Assembly: GCF_001068775.1 (NCBI RefSeq)
Contig: NZ_JWAJ01000099.1
Span: 1 to 64,000, forward strand
Length of the DNA: 64,000 bases
Origin: Streptococcus pseudopneumoniae
GTDB lineage: Bacteria; Bacillota; Bacilli; Lactobacillales; Streptococcaceae
Direction of reading: 5' to 3'
Shown here: one piece after another, positions 37,154 to 48,649 of the stretch
Layout: each line of letters opens with the position of its first letter
Numbering within the stretch: position 1 is the stretch's first letter
Made by a program: the position numbers and the translations under genes
Notes under the pieces: model-generated
What the model was told of the DNA's origin: nothing
The model's input: only the letters and a program-made list of their open reading frames with translations
Databases searched by the model: none

Positions 37154-38353
37154 ATGGACTTTTTTAAGTTTGCAGATAATATGGTTAAAGAAGCTAGTAA
37201 AGTAATTGATGATGCTAGTAAGACAACCAGTAGCGTGCTTAATGAAGCTGGAAAAGCTTTAGATAGTGCTGGGAAAGTTACAGGAGATTTATTATCAGAT
37301 TCTGTAAAAGTAATAGGAGATGTATCAAATAAGATAGGAAATGTTGTTTCAGATATTTCTGGTCAAGCTGCGATAGTAGCGAATGATACCGTTCAACAAG
37401 TAACAGAGGTGGCGTCTGACTCAATCAATCAAGCTGGAAAAGTTGCAACGGAAGCAAAATCACAAATTGATTCAATAGATCTTTTTAATGACAAATTAAG
37501 GTCCGAAGCTGTTGCAAACTATCATGAATCTATTCAAACATATAATGAAAAGGCCACAGAACTAACGAATAAATCGACTGAGCTTTATCAAACTAGAGGA
37601 AAAGCAATTAAAGTTGTAAAAATCGTTGAAGAGAGAATTAGTAAATTAGCAAATAAACCGAAAGAATTTGAAACAAAGTTAGAAGAAATAATTGTTGAAA
37701 TACAGAATTTCGAAGATAAACAATTAGCTATTACTCAGGCAATCAAAGAAGCAGAATTAGCCAGCGGTAGTACGGCAGCTACAGCTTCTTTAAGTGCTTT
37801 AGGTGTGACAGTCGCAACTTTAGGTCCTACTGCAGCTATGGGAGTTGCAACTACTTTTGGTGTCGCATCAACAGGAACAGCAATTTCTAGTTTGACAGGT
37901 GCAGCAGCAAATAGTGCGGCATTAGCTTGGTTAGGTGGAGGAAGTCTAGCAGCAGGCGGAGGAGGTGTGGCTGCCGGCAATGCCTTTCTAGCCATGGCGG
38001 GCCCTGTTGGTTGGGGGATTGCTGGCTTAATGTTAACAGCGTCTGTCGGAGCAGGTGTTTTTGCTAATAAAAAAAATGAAGAAGTAGCTAAAGAAGCGCT
38101 TGATGAACAAAAGAAAATTGAGTTATTGATTAGACAAACTGAAAAATCAATAATAGAAATTACTGAATTAATTGATTTAATTGAAAAGCAAACTGAGGGG
38201 ATTTACTTAGCTAATCTTTCTTTAATTGGAAAAGATTATAACTTATTTACAGATGATGAAAAGTATCAAGCAGGTAGTTTAGTAAATTCAACTCTCTCAC
38301 TTACTTCGATGATTAATAAGGAAATTAAAATAAATGATGAATCAGGCTGTTAA
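37154..38353 (+). CDS. Unrecognised helical protein with glycine/alanine-rich core (insert gene 1)
   Basis: I do not recognise this 399-residue protein. Residues 1-110 are a low-complexity amphipathic helix rich in D/S/A/V/G (repeating forms like NEAGKALDSAGKVTGDLLSD). Residues 112-200 are a charged coiled-coil type region. Residues 202-305 form a Gly/Ala-rich hydrophobic core, including LGGGSLAAGGGGVAAG (260-275) and MAGPVGWGIAGLMLTASVG (281-299), resembling glycine-zipper membrane-inserting segments. A second helical region (306-355) follows. No signal peptide. It overlaps the next gene by 20 bases. The DNA is more AT-rich than the coaB and fhs genes around it. Confidence 0.7.
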   Translation: MDFFKFADNMVKEASKVIDDASKTTSSVLNEAGKALDSAGKVTGDLLSDSVKVIGDVSNKIGNVVSDISGQAAIVANDTVQQVTEVASDSINQAGKVATEAKSQIDSIDLFNDKLRSEAVANYHESIQTYNEKATELTNKSTELYQTRGKAIKVVKIVEERISKLANKPKEFETKLEEIIVEIQNFEDKQLAITQAIKEAELASGSTAATASLSALGVTVATLGPTAAMGVATTFGVASTGTAISSLTGAAANSAALAWLGGGSLAAGGGGVAAGNAFLAMAGPVGWGIAGLMLTASVGAGVFANKKNEEVAKEALDEQKKIELLIRQTEKSIIEITELIDLIEKQTEGIYLANLSLIGKDYNLFTDDEKYQAGSLVNSTLSLTSMINKEIKINDESGC

Positions 38354-39809
38354 TAGAGCATTTTATCAAGGGATAGGTGCTTATGTCAATTGTTTAAACA
38401 ACTTGAGAATTCAAGACTTACAAATTGCTATGAAAATGATTGAGGATGAAGCTCGACATGTCATTTTAAACAAGGACAATGCCTCCAAAATCTTAAACTA
38501 TGCTAGAGATAACATTGAAGACGTTATTCTAAAGAATCGTGGAGGTGAATACGGCGGTCACGGTTTTATTGCTGAATTTGCAGAAGCAGGAATTGTGAAT
38601 GCGATAAGAGCTTTTGAAGGATTAAATCCTATTGTAAAAGTATTGAATGATAATGGACCAGCCGATTTATTAATTGGTAGAAATACCATTCAAATGAAGT
38701 TTTATAATAATTTACGTGATGAACTAGCTCAATCCTTTCATTACAGTAAAGAAATGAAAATGATGTTTCCAAAAGATCACGTGTTAGTATTCGAAAAAAT
38801 TATGGCTGGTGCCAAAGAAGTTGAATTTAATGGTAAAAGATTGTCTATTAAACAAATTACCGATATACGACAAATGATCAATGATATTACCGAAAGCAAG
38901 GGACTTACTTCATATAAATCTTGGATGAAATCATCTGTTCTAAATTATAATGATGCTCAAAAAAATTCAATTAATTCTTTTTTAGATTCCGAAGAGAAGA
39001 ATATTCGTAAAACAGTCAAACTAAAACAACAAGAATTAAATAAAAAACGATTAGTAGCACAAAAAAATTCATTGCCAAGAATAAAAGAAGCCAATAAGAT
39101 TGCAAGAAACGCAGCTGTTTTACAGGGTGGTTTAGTTTTGATGTTCAATGTGTATGGAAAATACAAAGAAGGAAAAACTATTTTTGAATTTGATCAATCA
39201 GATTGGTTAGACTGTGGACTGGAAACAGTGAAAGGTGCGGTAAAAGGTTCTATATCAGGTTACGCGATTTATGGTCTCACTAATGTTTTTAAAATGAGTG
39301 CTCCTTATGCAAGTGCGTTTGTAACAGCAAGTTACGGCATGGTAGATATTATTACTAAACTTAGAACAAATGAGATTACTGAGGATGAATTTATAAATTT
39401 TATAACTATCAATACATTGGATACAACATTAGCGACAATTGGTTCATGTGTTGGTCAAACACTTATTCCTGTCCCTGTCTTAGGAGCAGTAGTAGGTTCA
39501 ATTGCTACTTCAATAATTTGGGAAATAGGCAAAGGGATTTTAAGTGATAGGGAACAGGAATTAATTCAAAATTACAGGGAAAACTTAGATAACCATATCA
39601 AAAACTTAGATGATAAATACAAGATTATTTTTAATGATATTATAGATAAATATCATAAACTAGGACGATTACAGGATTACTCTTTTGATTTATCTATCAA
39701 TATACGTCTTCGTTTTGAGTATTCAATTGAATTAGCTGAGCAAATAGGAGTTTCTAATAGTCAAATTCTACACAATTTATCAGAAATTGATAGCTACTTT
39801 TTGAATTAG
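38334..39809 (+). CDS. Unrecognised protein with PD-(D/E)XK-like motif and membrane-type C-terminus (insert gene 2)
   Basis: A 491-residue protein. Residues 75-125 read GHGFIAEFAEAG...GPADLLIGRNTIQMKFYN: a helix glutamate (E81 or E84), D111, and Q120-x-K122, spaced like a PD-(D/E)XK nuclease core. A lysine-rich helical stretch (210-258) follows. Residues 297-402 are Gly/Ala-rich and hydrophobic (GAVKGSISGYAIYGL, TLIPVPVLGAVVGSIATSIIWEIGKGIL), and a helical tail ends the protein. The start ATG (38334, or 38337) lies inside the end of gene 1 with AAGGA upstream, so translation is coupled. From memory this architecture recalls uncharacterised proteins of other bacteria. Enzymatic activity is unproven. 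Confidence 0.7.
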   Translation: MMNQAVNRAFYQGIGAYVNCLNNLRIQDLQIAMKMIEDEARHVILNKDNASKILNYARDNIEDVILKNRGGEYGGHGFIAEFAEAGIVNAIRAFEGLNPIVKVLNDNGPADLLIGRNTIQMKFYNNLRDELAQSFHYSKEMKMMFPKDHVLVFEKIMAGAKEVEFNGKRLSIKQITDIRQMINDITESKGLTSYKSWMKSSVLNYNDAQKNSINSFLDSEEKNIRKTVKLKQQELNKKRLVAQKNSLPRIKEANKIARNAAVLQGGLVLMFNVYGKYKEGKTIFEFDQSDWLDCGLETVKGAVKGSISGYAIYGLTNVFKMSAPYASAFVTASYGMVDIITKLRTNEITEDEFINFITINTLDTTLATIGSCVGQTLIPVPVLGAVVGSIATSIIWEIGKGILSDREQELIQNYRENLDNHIKNLDDKYKIIFNDIIDKYHKLGRLQDYSFDLSINIRLRFEYSIELAEQIGVSNSQILHNLSEIDSYFLN

Positions 39810-39938
39810 TCGAAATCTTAATCTATAGTTAAAACTTATAAAGGCATATAAAAATTTAAATAGTGGGCGGTAAATCCTTTGATGTCGCTATATTTACGAA
39901 CGTTATCAAGCTTTTTGTCTGTTAAAAATCTTGTTTTG

Positions 39939-39947
39939 TGTTATAAT
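39939..39947 (+). promoter_or_regulatory. Extended -10 promoter of fhs
   Basis: TGTTATAAT (39939-39947), an extended -10, 33 bases before the fhs ATG. No good -35 is visible. Confidence 0.6.
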
Positions 39948-39979
39948 GAATTAACACATTTGAGGTAGAGGAGTTTTGA

Positions 39980-41650
39980 ATGAAAACAGATATTGAAATT
40001 GCACAAAGTATTGAATTGAAACCAATTGTTGATGTTGTCGAGAAACTTGGCATCTCTTACGATGATTTGGAATTGTACGGAAAGTACAAGGCTAAGCTCA
40101 GCTTTGATAAAATTCGTGAGGTTGAAAGTAATCCAGTCGGTAAATTGATTCTAGTTACTGCTATCAATCCAACACCTGCTGGTGAAGGAAAATCAACTAT
40201 CACTATCGGACTTGCTGATGCTTTGAATAAGATTGGTAAGAAAACCATGATTGCTATCCGCGAACCATCTCTTGGTCCTGTTATGGGGATTAAAGGTGGA
40301 GCTGCTGGTGGTGGTTATGCACAAGTTTTACCAATGGAAGACATCAACCTTCACTTTACTGGAGATATGCACGCTATTACAACTGCAAATAATGCTCTCT
40401 CTGCCTTGATTGACAATCATTTGCACCAAGGGAATGAGCTAGGAATCGACCAGCGTCGTATTCTCTGGAAACGTGTTGTTGACTTGAACGACCGTGCTCT
40501 TCGTCACGTGACAGTTGGACTTGGTGGTCCTCTTAACGGTATTCCACGTGAAGATGGTTTTGACATCACTGTTGCTTCAGAAATCATGGCAATCCTTTGC
40601 TTGGCAACTGATATTGAAGATTTAAAACGTCGTTTGGCCAATATCGTCATTGGTTACCGTTATGACCGTACACCTGTTTCAGTGGGTGATCTAAAGGTTG
40701 AAGGTGCCTTGGCATTGATTTTGAAAGACGCTATCAAACCGAACTTGGTTCAAACCATCTATGGAACACCTGCCTTTGTACATGGTGGCCCATTTGCCAA
40801 TATCGCACACGGATGTAACTCTGTCTTGGCTACAACTACTGCTCTTCACTTGGCAGATTACACAGTAACAGAAGCAGGTTTTGGTGCAGACCTTGGTGCT
40901 GAGAAATTCCTGGATATCAAAACTCCAAACTTGCCAACTGCGCCAGATGCAGTAGTTATCGTTGCAACCCTTCGTGCTCTTAAGATGAATGGTGGAGTTG
41001 CCAAGGATGCTTTGACAGAAGAGAATGTAGAAGCTGTTCGTGCTGGTTTTGCTAATTTGAAACGCCACGTTGAGAATATCCGTAAGTTCGGTATTCCAGC
41101 AGTTGTTGCAATTAACGAATTTGTATCTGATACAGAAGCAGAAATCGCAGCCTTGAAAGAACTTTGTGCTTCAATCGATGTTCCAGTTGAATTAGCTAGC
41201 GTATGGGCTGACGGAGCTGAAGGAGGAGTGGCTTTGGCTGAAACTCTCGTCAAAGCGATTGACGAAAACCCAGCTAACTATACACGTTTGTATGACAACG
41301 ACCTTTCTGTCCAAGAGAAGATTGAAAAGATTGTCACTGAAATCTATCGTGGAAGCAAAGTAAACTTCGAGAAGAAAGCTCAAACTCAAATCGCACAAAT
41401 CGTACAAAACGGTTGGGACAAATTGCCAATCTGTATGGCTAAGACTCAGTACAGTTTCTCAGATAATCCAAACGCACTTGGAGCACCTGAAAACTTTGAA
41501 ATTACTATTCGTGAATTGGTACCAAAATTAGGTGCAGGCTTCATCGTTGCCTTAACTGGTGATGTCATGACCATGCCAGGACTTCCAAAACGACCAGCAG
41601 CTCTCAACATGGATGTTGAAAGTGATGGAACTGTTCTTGGATTATTCTAA
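39980..41650 (+). CDS. fhs: Formate-tetrahydrofolate ligase
   Basis: A 556-residue enzyme making 10-formyl-tetrahydrofolate from formate, THF and ATP for purine and formyl-Met synthesis. The nucleotide-binding loop [14 protein letters not shown] lies near residues 65-78 and [33 protein letters not shown] near 94-126. [15 protein letters not shown] and the C-terminal [16 protein letters not shown] segment are characteristic. GAGGTAGAGGAG precedes the ATG. It is the gene that normally faces coaB. Confidence 0.97.
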   Translation: MKTDIEIAQSIELKPIVDVVEKLGISYDDLELYGKYKAKLSFDKIREVESNPVGKLILVTAINPTPAGEGKSTITIGLADALNKIGKKTMIAIREPSLGPVMGIKGGAAGGGYAQVLPMEDINLHFTGDMHAITTANNALSALIDNHLHQGNELGIDQRRILWKRVVDLNDRALRHVTVGLGGPLNGIPREDGFDITVASEIMAILCLATDIEDLKRRLANIVIGYRYDRTPVSVGDLKVEGALALILKDAIKPNLVQTIYGTPAFVHGGPFANIAHGCNSVLATTTALHLADYTVTEAGFGADLGAEKFLDIKTPNLPTAPDAVVIVATLRALKMNGGVAKDALTEENVEAVRAGFANLKRHVENIRKFGIPAVVAINEFVSDTEAEIAALKELCASIDVPVELASVWADGAEGGVALAETLVKAIDENPANYTRLYDNDLSVQEKIEKIVTEIYRGSKVNFEKKAQTQIAQIVQNGWDKLPICMAKTQYSFSDNPNALGAPENFEITIRELVPKLGAGFIVALTGDVMTMPGLPKRPAALNMDVESDGTVLGLF

Positions 41651-41661
41651 TTGAACAACAA

Positions 41662-41693
41662 AAAGACAAGCTCAAAATCGAGTTTGTCTTTTA
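41662..41693 (+). terminator. Terminator of fhs
   Basis: A 12-bp stem AAAGACAAGCTC (41662-41673) / GAGTTTGTCTTT (41680-41691, one wobble) with a 6-base loop, followed by T-rich sequence. Confidence 0.85.
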
Positions 41694-41706
41694 TATTAAT
41701 ACTAAA

Positions 41707-41735
41707 AAATCTCCTAGAATGTGACTAGGAGATTT
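41707..41735 (-). terminator. Terminator of lysS
   Basis: An 11-bp stem AAATCTCCTAG (41707-41717) / CTAGGAGATTT (41725-41735); on the minus strand it is followed by TTTTAGT after lysS. Confidence 0.85.
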
Positions 41736-41740
41736 GTATT

Positions 41741-43240
<1,500 letters not shown>

Positions 43241-43341
43241 CTAGTTTTTACTCAATTCTTAATACGATGAGTCTTTTTTGCGATACTCCCATTTTATCAT
43301 AAAAGTCAAATAAATTCACGGATATTCTACAAAATCTAAAA

Positions 43342-43368
43342 AGAACTTAACTGTGATTGTTAAGTTCT
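43342..43368 (-). terminator. Terminator of the phosphatase-YbaK-DUF368 operon
   Basis: A 10-bp stem AGAACTTAAC (43342-43351) / GTTAAGTTCT (43359-43368) with a 7-base loop; on the minus strand it is followed by TTTTTAG. Confidence 0.88.
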
Positions 43369-43371
43369 GTT

Positions 43372-43992
43372 CTAATTCTGATAAGAAGTGTCGTTCCAGA
43401 CTAAGAGGGTAAAGTTTTTAAAGTCTTTCGTTTCGACAATAGTCACACTGGCATTTGCTAAACCACCATCTTTTCTAAGTAGTGGAGTATCATAGCCTAG
43501 AAGAGTTCGAATACTGGCTGTGAGATTGGCCCCGTGACCAACAATCATAACATGTTCAAAAGGTTTGGACTCTAATGATTTGATAAATTGAATGGTACGT
43601 TGAGTTGTTTGATAGACAGACTCTGCTCCAAACATAGTCGAATCGAATTTTGCTAGATTGGTACGAAAAGCTTTTAATTGCTCGGGATAGATGGCTTCCA
43701 AGGTTGCAAATTTTGCACCTTCAAGTTTTCCAAGTTGCCATTCTCTTAGTGAGGGGATTTCTTCTAATGGACAGCTGTCTTTCAGTTGACTTTGGATAAT
43801 TTGAGCAGAAGTTTTAGCCCGAGGAAGATCACTAGAATAAATCACATCAAATGGAGTTTCCTGGAGATACCGACCTAGTTTTTTTAAGATTTCAATAGAT
43901 TCATCTAAGAGTGGAGAATCCCCACTCGCTCCTTGAAAACGTCCCTCCAGATTCCAAAGTGTTTTACCGTGACGAATAAAATAGAATTTCAT
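43372..43992 (-). CDS. Histidine phosphatase superfamily protein (phosphoglycerate mutase-like)
   Basis: A 206-residue protein with the catalytic RHG motif FIRHGKTLWNLEGRFQG (residues 5-21), a second region YSSDLPRAKTSAQ and the second histidine in MIVGHGANLTA (about residues 150-160). Substrate is unknown; such proteins range from phosphoglycerate mutases to cobalamin or nucleotide phosphatases. It shares one base with the upstream YbaK-like gene. Confidence 0.88.
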   Translation of the reverse strand: MKFYFIRHGKTLWNLEGRFQGASGDSPLLDESIEILKKLGRYLQETPFDVIYSSDLPRAKTSAQIIQSQLKDSCPLEEIPSLREWQLGKLEGAKFATLEAIYPEQLKAFRTNLAKFDSTMFGAESVYQTTQRTIQFIKSLESKPFEHVMIVGHGANLTASIRTLLGYDTPLLRKDGGLANASVTIVETKDFKNFTLLVWNDTSYQN

Positions 43993-44474
43993 TAGTTACT
44001 TGCCTCCAAGATATCTGCAAATTCAGCTTTAACAAAGGATGCTAAATCTTGAGGATTGATAATGATACTATGACCAACCTCCCCTGCGGAAACAATCATT
44101 TCATTCAGTTGAAGAGCAGTTTGGTCGATAAAGATAGGATAGTTATGTTTTTGACGGATTCCAACTGGATTATTGGCACCGTGGATATAGCCTGTTGTTT
44201 TTTCTAGGTCTTTTTGTGGAATCATGCTGACTTTCTTATTACCAGAAATCTTAGCAAGCTTCTTTTCAGAAAGGTGTTCAGTGATAGGAAGAATGCCGAT
44301 AATGGGTCCAGTCTTATCTCCCAGAAGTGCTAGAGTCTTAAAAATCTGACTCTTTTCATAACCTTGAGGCATCTCACCTTCCAGGGCATTAATTTGAATA
44401 CCCGTATGGTTTATTCCTGCCTTGGTTAAAATTTGTTGGACCAAGGTTTTCTTGACTTTTACTTTTTTTGCCAT
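43992..44474 (-). CDS. ybaK: Cys-tRNA(Pro)/Cys-tRNA(Cys) deacylase YbaK/EbsC-type
   Basis: A 160-residue member of the YbaK/ProX editing family, which hydrolyses mischarged Cys-tRNA-Pro in trans. The family phrases KTLVQQILTKAGI, ISGNKKVSMIPQKDLEKTTGYIHGANNPVGIR and VSAGEVGHSIIINPQDL are visible. It is in a tight operon, sharing single bases with the DUF368 and phosphatase genes. Confidence 0.9.
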   Translation of the reverse strand: MAKKVKVKKTLVQQILTKAGINHTGIQINALEGEMPQGYEKSQIFKTLALLGDKTGPIIGILPITEHLSEKKLAKISGNKKVSMIPQKDLEKTTGYIHGANNPVGIRQKHNYPIFIDQTALQLNEMIVSAGEVGHSIIINPQDLASFVKAEFADILEASN

Positions 44475-45316
44475 TATTTATACTTATCCTCCAATTGACT
44501 CATCCAGATTCCCAACCAAATCCCTAGTGCGAAGAAGAAAGCAATCAGTACATATGAAACTAGTGACAAACCACTGTAACTAATACTTTCAGCATTGCCA
44601 GCGTTTGGAATAAGGATCAAAAGTGTACTTGATAGTACAATTCCAATGATAAAATGATACACACGTGAGTGATATAGGCGAAGAGCGTAGTCCATGAATT
44701 TTGAGAAGATAATCAGAGTGATAAGAAGCCCAATCCCAATTGGTAAGAAGGTTCCTAACAAATCAAAAGTCTTGAACCCTGTTAACATAGGGCCATAAAG
44801 GCCAAGAATCAAGAGAAGATTAGAAGGACTAAGCCCTGGAACCAAAATTCCAAGCGCCAACAAACAACCAGCCAGTGTAAAGTTAAGGAAGCTTGCAGAT
44901 AGAGAACCAACTACAAAATTCAAGGCGTAGAGGGCAAGACCTGAGATGATGAAGGTTGCCCAAAACCATATGTGGTCAACCTTATCTCTATCAGAATCAC
45001 GAGTTGATTCTTTGACAAGACTTGGGCTGGTACCAATGATAGCTCCAGCAAAACTCCACAATACAAACACTTGATAATTCTCTAAAAGATACTCGATTGG
45101 ATAGGAGAAAAGTCCGATACCTAGAAGCATCCCAATACCGACAGGAAGGAAAAAGAGTACATCTTCTTTTAAATTCTTAAAAGGATGGGCAAGAAAACGA
45201 ATCATTCTCTCATAAATTCCCAAGATAGCGGCAAGAACGCCACCAGAAATCCCTGGTAGAATGAAACCTAGGGCAATTACAATTCCCTTAATAATTTTTG
45301 ATAACCATGATAACAT
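44474..45316 (-). CDS. DUF368 membrane protein, putative undecaprenyl-phosphate translocase
   Basis: A 280-residue polytopic membrane protein of family DUF368 with about eight hydrophobic segments. The opening IKGIVIALGFILPGISGGVLAAILGIYERMI and the later ILVPGLSPSNLLLILGLYGPM form the two inverted-repeat signature loops (PGxSGG / PGxSPS). DUF368 proteins (PopT) have been reported to recycle the undecaprenyl-phosphate carrier across the membrane, serving wall synthesis. It heads the operon with ybaK and the phosphatase. Confidence 0.88.
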   Translation of the reverse strand: MLSWLSKIIKGIVIALGFILPGISGGVLAAILGIYERMIRFLAHPFKNLKEDVLFFLPVGIGMLLGIGLFSYPIEYLLENYQVFVLWSFAGAIIGTSPSLVKESTRDSDRDKVDHIWFWATFIISGLALYALNFVVGSLSASFLNFTLAGCLLALGILVPGLSPSNLLLILGLYGPMLTGFKTFDLLGTFLPIGIGLLITLIIFSKFMDYALRLYHSRVYHFIIGIVLSSTLLILIPNAGNAESISYSGLSLVSYVLIAFFFALGIWLGIWMSQLEDKYK

Positions 45317-45381
45317 AGAGGTCCTCCGAGATTCATATTCTATAAAGATAAAACAGTAATTTAATACTGAAAAATAAAGAA

Positions 45382-45412
45382 AAGCAAGCAGAAAGCAATG
45401 TCTGACTTGCTT
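45382..45412 (-). terminator. Terminator of the GH25 gene
   Basis: On the minus strand AAGCAAG pairs with CTTGCTT and CAGA with TCTG (one bulge), followed by TTCTTTA. Confidence 0.7.
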
Positions 45413-45425
45413 ATTGTGATAGTGA

Positions 45426-46226
45426 TTAAGGATTTAAAAACATTTTTCTAAAGGTTTCTTCCTTGTTCTTTGATGAAGAAATAAGGTTCAAATCGAGGTG
45501 ATGTTCAAATCCGCCAAGATTTCCATGTGAAGTGTATTGGTGAAGGTCATAGCTAAGATCTGTTTTCGGAGCACTTTCATAGTAACCTGAGTTGGTTCCA
45601 TAGGAAGGTATCCAGATAGCTGAATAATTATCAACACTGATACTATGTTCCTCCATAAAGTAAACACCAACATAGATACCGATATTTTTTGCACCCAATG
45701 AAGCTAATTTAGCACGAAAGGCCTCAACACCCTTGTTCATGTCAGACATAGTCTTGTCTTCAACATCCAACCAATAGTAGCTAGGATTATAGGGAGAAGC
45801 AGCGTTATAAAAGGCTTCAGCAGCTTTTTCCATTTCTTCGACATTTTTACCAGCTACATAGGCATAAACAGCGACTGGAATATTCCGTTTTTGAAATTCT
45901 GTGATGTGTTCTTTATAAGCCTTATCAACCCCATTTTTAAATGAAGCATCGTTTTCAACAGAAGCTTGAGCTCCACTATGAACCCGAACGATTGCACCTG
46001 AAATATTTTGAGTTAAGGTGTCATAATTGATCTCTGATGGTCTTTGCCAGCCAGAAACATCAATAATCGGCTTGTTGATATTATGTAAAGCTTGAGTTTC
46101 TACTTGAACTGGATTTTGCTTTGTTTTGACTGGATGGTCTTCAAACTTGGGTCTATTGATGATTAAAATACCCACGAGAGTAGCTAATACAGTAAAAATA
46201 AAAACAGGATTTATTTTCTTTCTCAT
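45426..46226 (-). CDS. Membrane-anchored GH25 lysozyme-like hydrolase
   Basis: A 266-residue protein with an N-terminal hydrophobic anchor (about residues 8-24, VFIFTVLATLVGILII) and a GH25 domain from about residue 54 (IIDVSGWQRPSEINYD). The catalytic acid pair DxE is in YYWLDVEDKT (about residues 150-159). GH25 enzymes cut the MurNAc-GlcNAc bond of peptidoglycan. No wall-binding repeats. It is divergent from glmU. Confidence 0.9.
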   Translation of the reverse strand: MRKKINPVFIFTVLATLVGILIINRPKFEDHPVKTKQNPVQVETQALHNINKPIIDVSGWQRPSEINYDTLTQNISGAIVRVHSGAQASVENDASFKNGVDKAYKEHITEFQKRNIPVAVYAYVAGKNVEEMEKAAEAFYNAASPYNPSYYWLDVEDKTMSDMNKGVEAFRAKLASLGAKNIGIYVGVYFMEEHSISVDNYSAIWIPSYGTNSGYYESAPKTDLSYDLHQYTSHGNLGGFEHHLDLNLISSSKNKEETFRKMFLNP

Positions 46227-46342
46227 ACTTTTATAGTGTATCGTAAATGGTGAAAAAAATCAAAAAAAAATACTCGAAATCATCTAGAGAATGCGATGTT
46301 TTAAAGCATTTGCCCTCTTTTGTGTTTGAAAAAGCAAATTTA

Positions 46343-46351
46343 TGATATAAT
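46343..46351 (+). promoter_or_regulatory. Extended -10 promoter of glmU
   Basis: TGATATAAT (46343-46351), preceded by TTGAAA at 46326-46331 with a short 14-bp spacer. The extended -10 may compensate. Confidence 0.6.
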
Positions 46352-46355
46352 ATAA

Positions 46356-47762
<1,407 letters not shown>

Positions 47763-47771
47763 GAGCTAACG

Positions 47772-48335
47772 ATGGAATTTGAAGAAAAGACGCTTAGTCG
47801 TAAAGAAATTTATAAAGGACCTATTTTTCAGCTAGTTCAAGATCAGGTTGAACTACCTTCTGGAAAAGGTACTGCGCAACGTGATTTGATTTTCCACAAT
47901 GGGGCAGTTTGCGTTCTTGCAGTTACTCCAGAAAATAAGATTGTCCTTGTTAAACAATATCGCAAGGCAATTGAAAAAGTCTCTTATGAAATTCCTGCAG
48001 GTAAGCTTGAAGTAGGTGAAAATGCAGATCCAGAAGCTGCAGCCCTTCGTGAATTAGAAGAAGAAGCAGCCTATACTGGTAAATTAAGCCTTCTCTATGA
48101 TTTTTACTCTGCGATTGGATTTTGTAACGAGCGCTTAAAACTTTACTTGGCAAGTGATTTGACAAAAGTTGAAAATCCTCGTCCTCAGGATGAAGATGAG
48201 ACTTTAGAGTTACTTGAGGTCAGTCTGGACCAAGCTAAAGAACTGATCCAGTCAGGTGATATTTGTGATGCCAAGACTATCATGGCTATTCAGTACTGGG
48301 AATTACAAAAAAATAGTGGAGGAGCCCATGGGTAA
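47772..48335 (+). CDS. nudF: Nudix hydrolase, ADP-ribose pyrophosphatase type
   Basis: A 187-residue Nudix hydrolase with the box [27 protein letters not shown] (about residues 77-103; G-x5-E-x7-REL-x-EEA). The [20 protein letters not shown]-like segment (VLVKQYRKA..) is typical of ADP-ribose pyrophosphatases. It overlaps the macP start by 8 bases and follows glmU by 9. Confidence 0.9.
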   Translation: MEFEEKTLSRKEIYKGPIFQLVQDQVELPSGKGTAQRDLIFHNGAVCVLAVTPENKIVLVKQYRKAIEKVSYEIPAGKLEVGENADPEAAALRELEEEAAYTGKLSLLYDFYSAIGFCNERLKLYLASDLTKVENPRPQDEDETLELLEVSLDQAKELIQSGDICDAKTIMAIQYWELQKNSGGAHG

Positions 48336-48639
48336 ACCTTTATTAACAGATGAAATGATCGAACGTGCTAATCGAGGAGAGGACATCTCAGGTCCTCCCT
48401 TGCTAGATGATGAGGAAACTAAGATTTTACCGACTTCAGCTCAGAATTTTGGCTATTCACGAACCAAAGATCATGGTTTTAGCCAAGATACACTGACCAT
48501 CGAAGTTGAACCTTCTATTCACAAAAGTCGTCGGATTGAAAATACTAAGAGAAATGTCTTTAATTCTAAATTAAACAAGATTCTTTTTGCAGTTATTTTT
48601 CTCTTGATTTTGTTAATTTTAGCAATGAGATTTATTTAA
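48328..48639 (+). CDS. macP: MacP, membrane activator of PBP2a
   Basis: A 103-residue membrane protein that resembles pneumococcal MacP, a cofactor for the class A penicillin-binding protein PBP2a and a StkP kinase substrate. The cytoplasmic part begins [20 protein letters not shown] with threonines for phosphorylation, and a single membrane helix is near the C-terminus (about residues 84-102, [19 protein letters not shown]). I chose ATG 48328 after GGAGGAG (48318-48324); longer frames only overlap nudF. Glycosylation precursor synthesis (glmU) and PBP activation thus share an operon. Confidence 0.9.
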   Translation: MGKPLLTDEMIERANRGEDISGPPLLDDEETKILPTSAQNFGYSRTKDHGFSQDTLTIEVEPSIHKSRRIENTKRNVFNSKLNKILFAVIFLLILLILAMRFI

Positions 48640-48649
48640 GGGGTCTATC

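Noticed and set aside
40691-41407. Minus-strand frames inside fhs
   Set aside because: Mirror frames of a conserved enzyme with no start signals.
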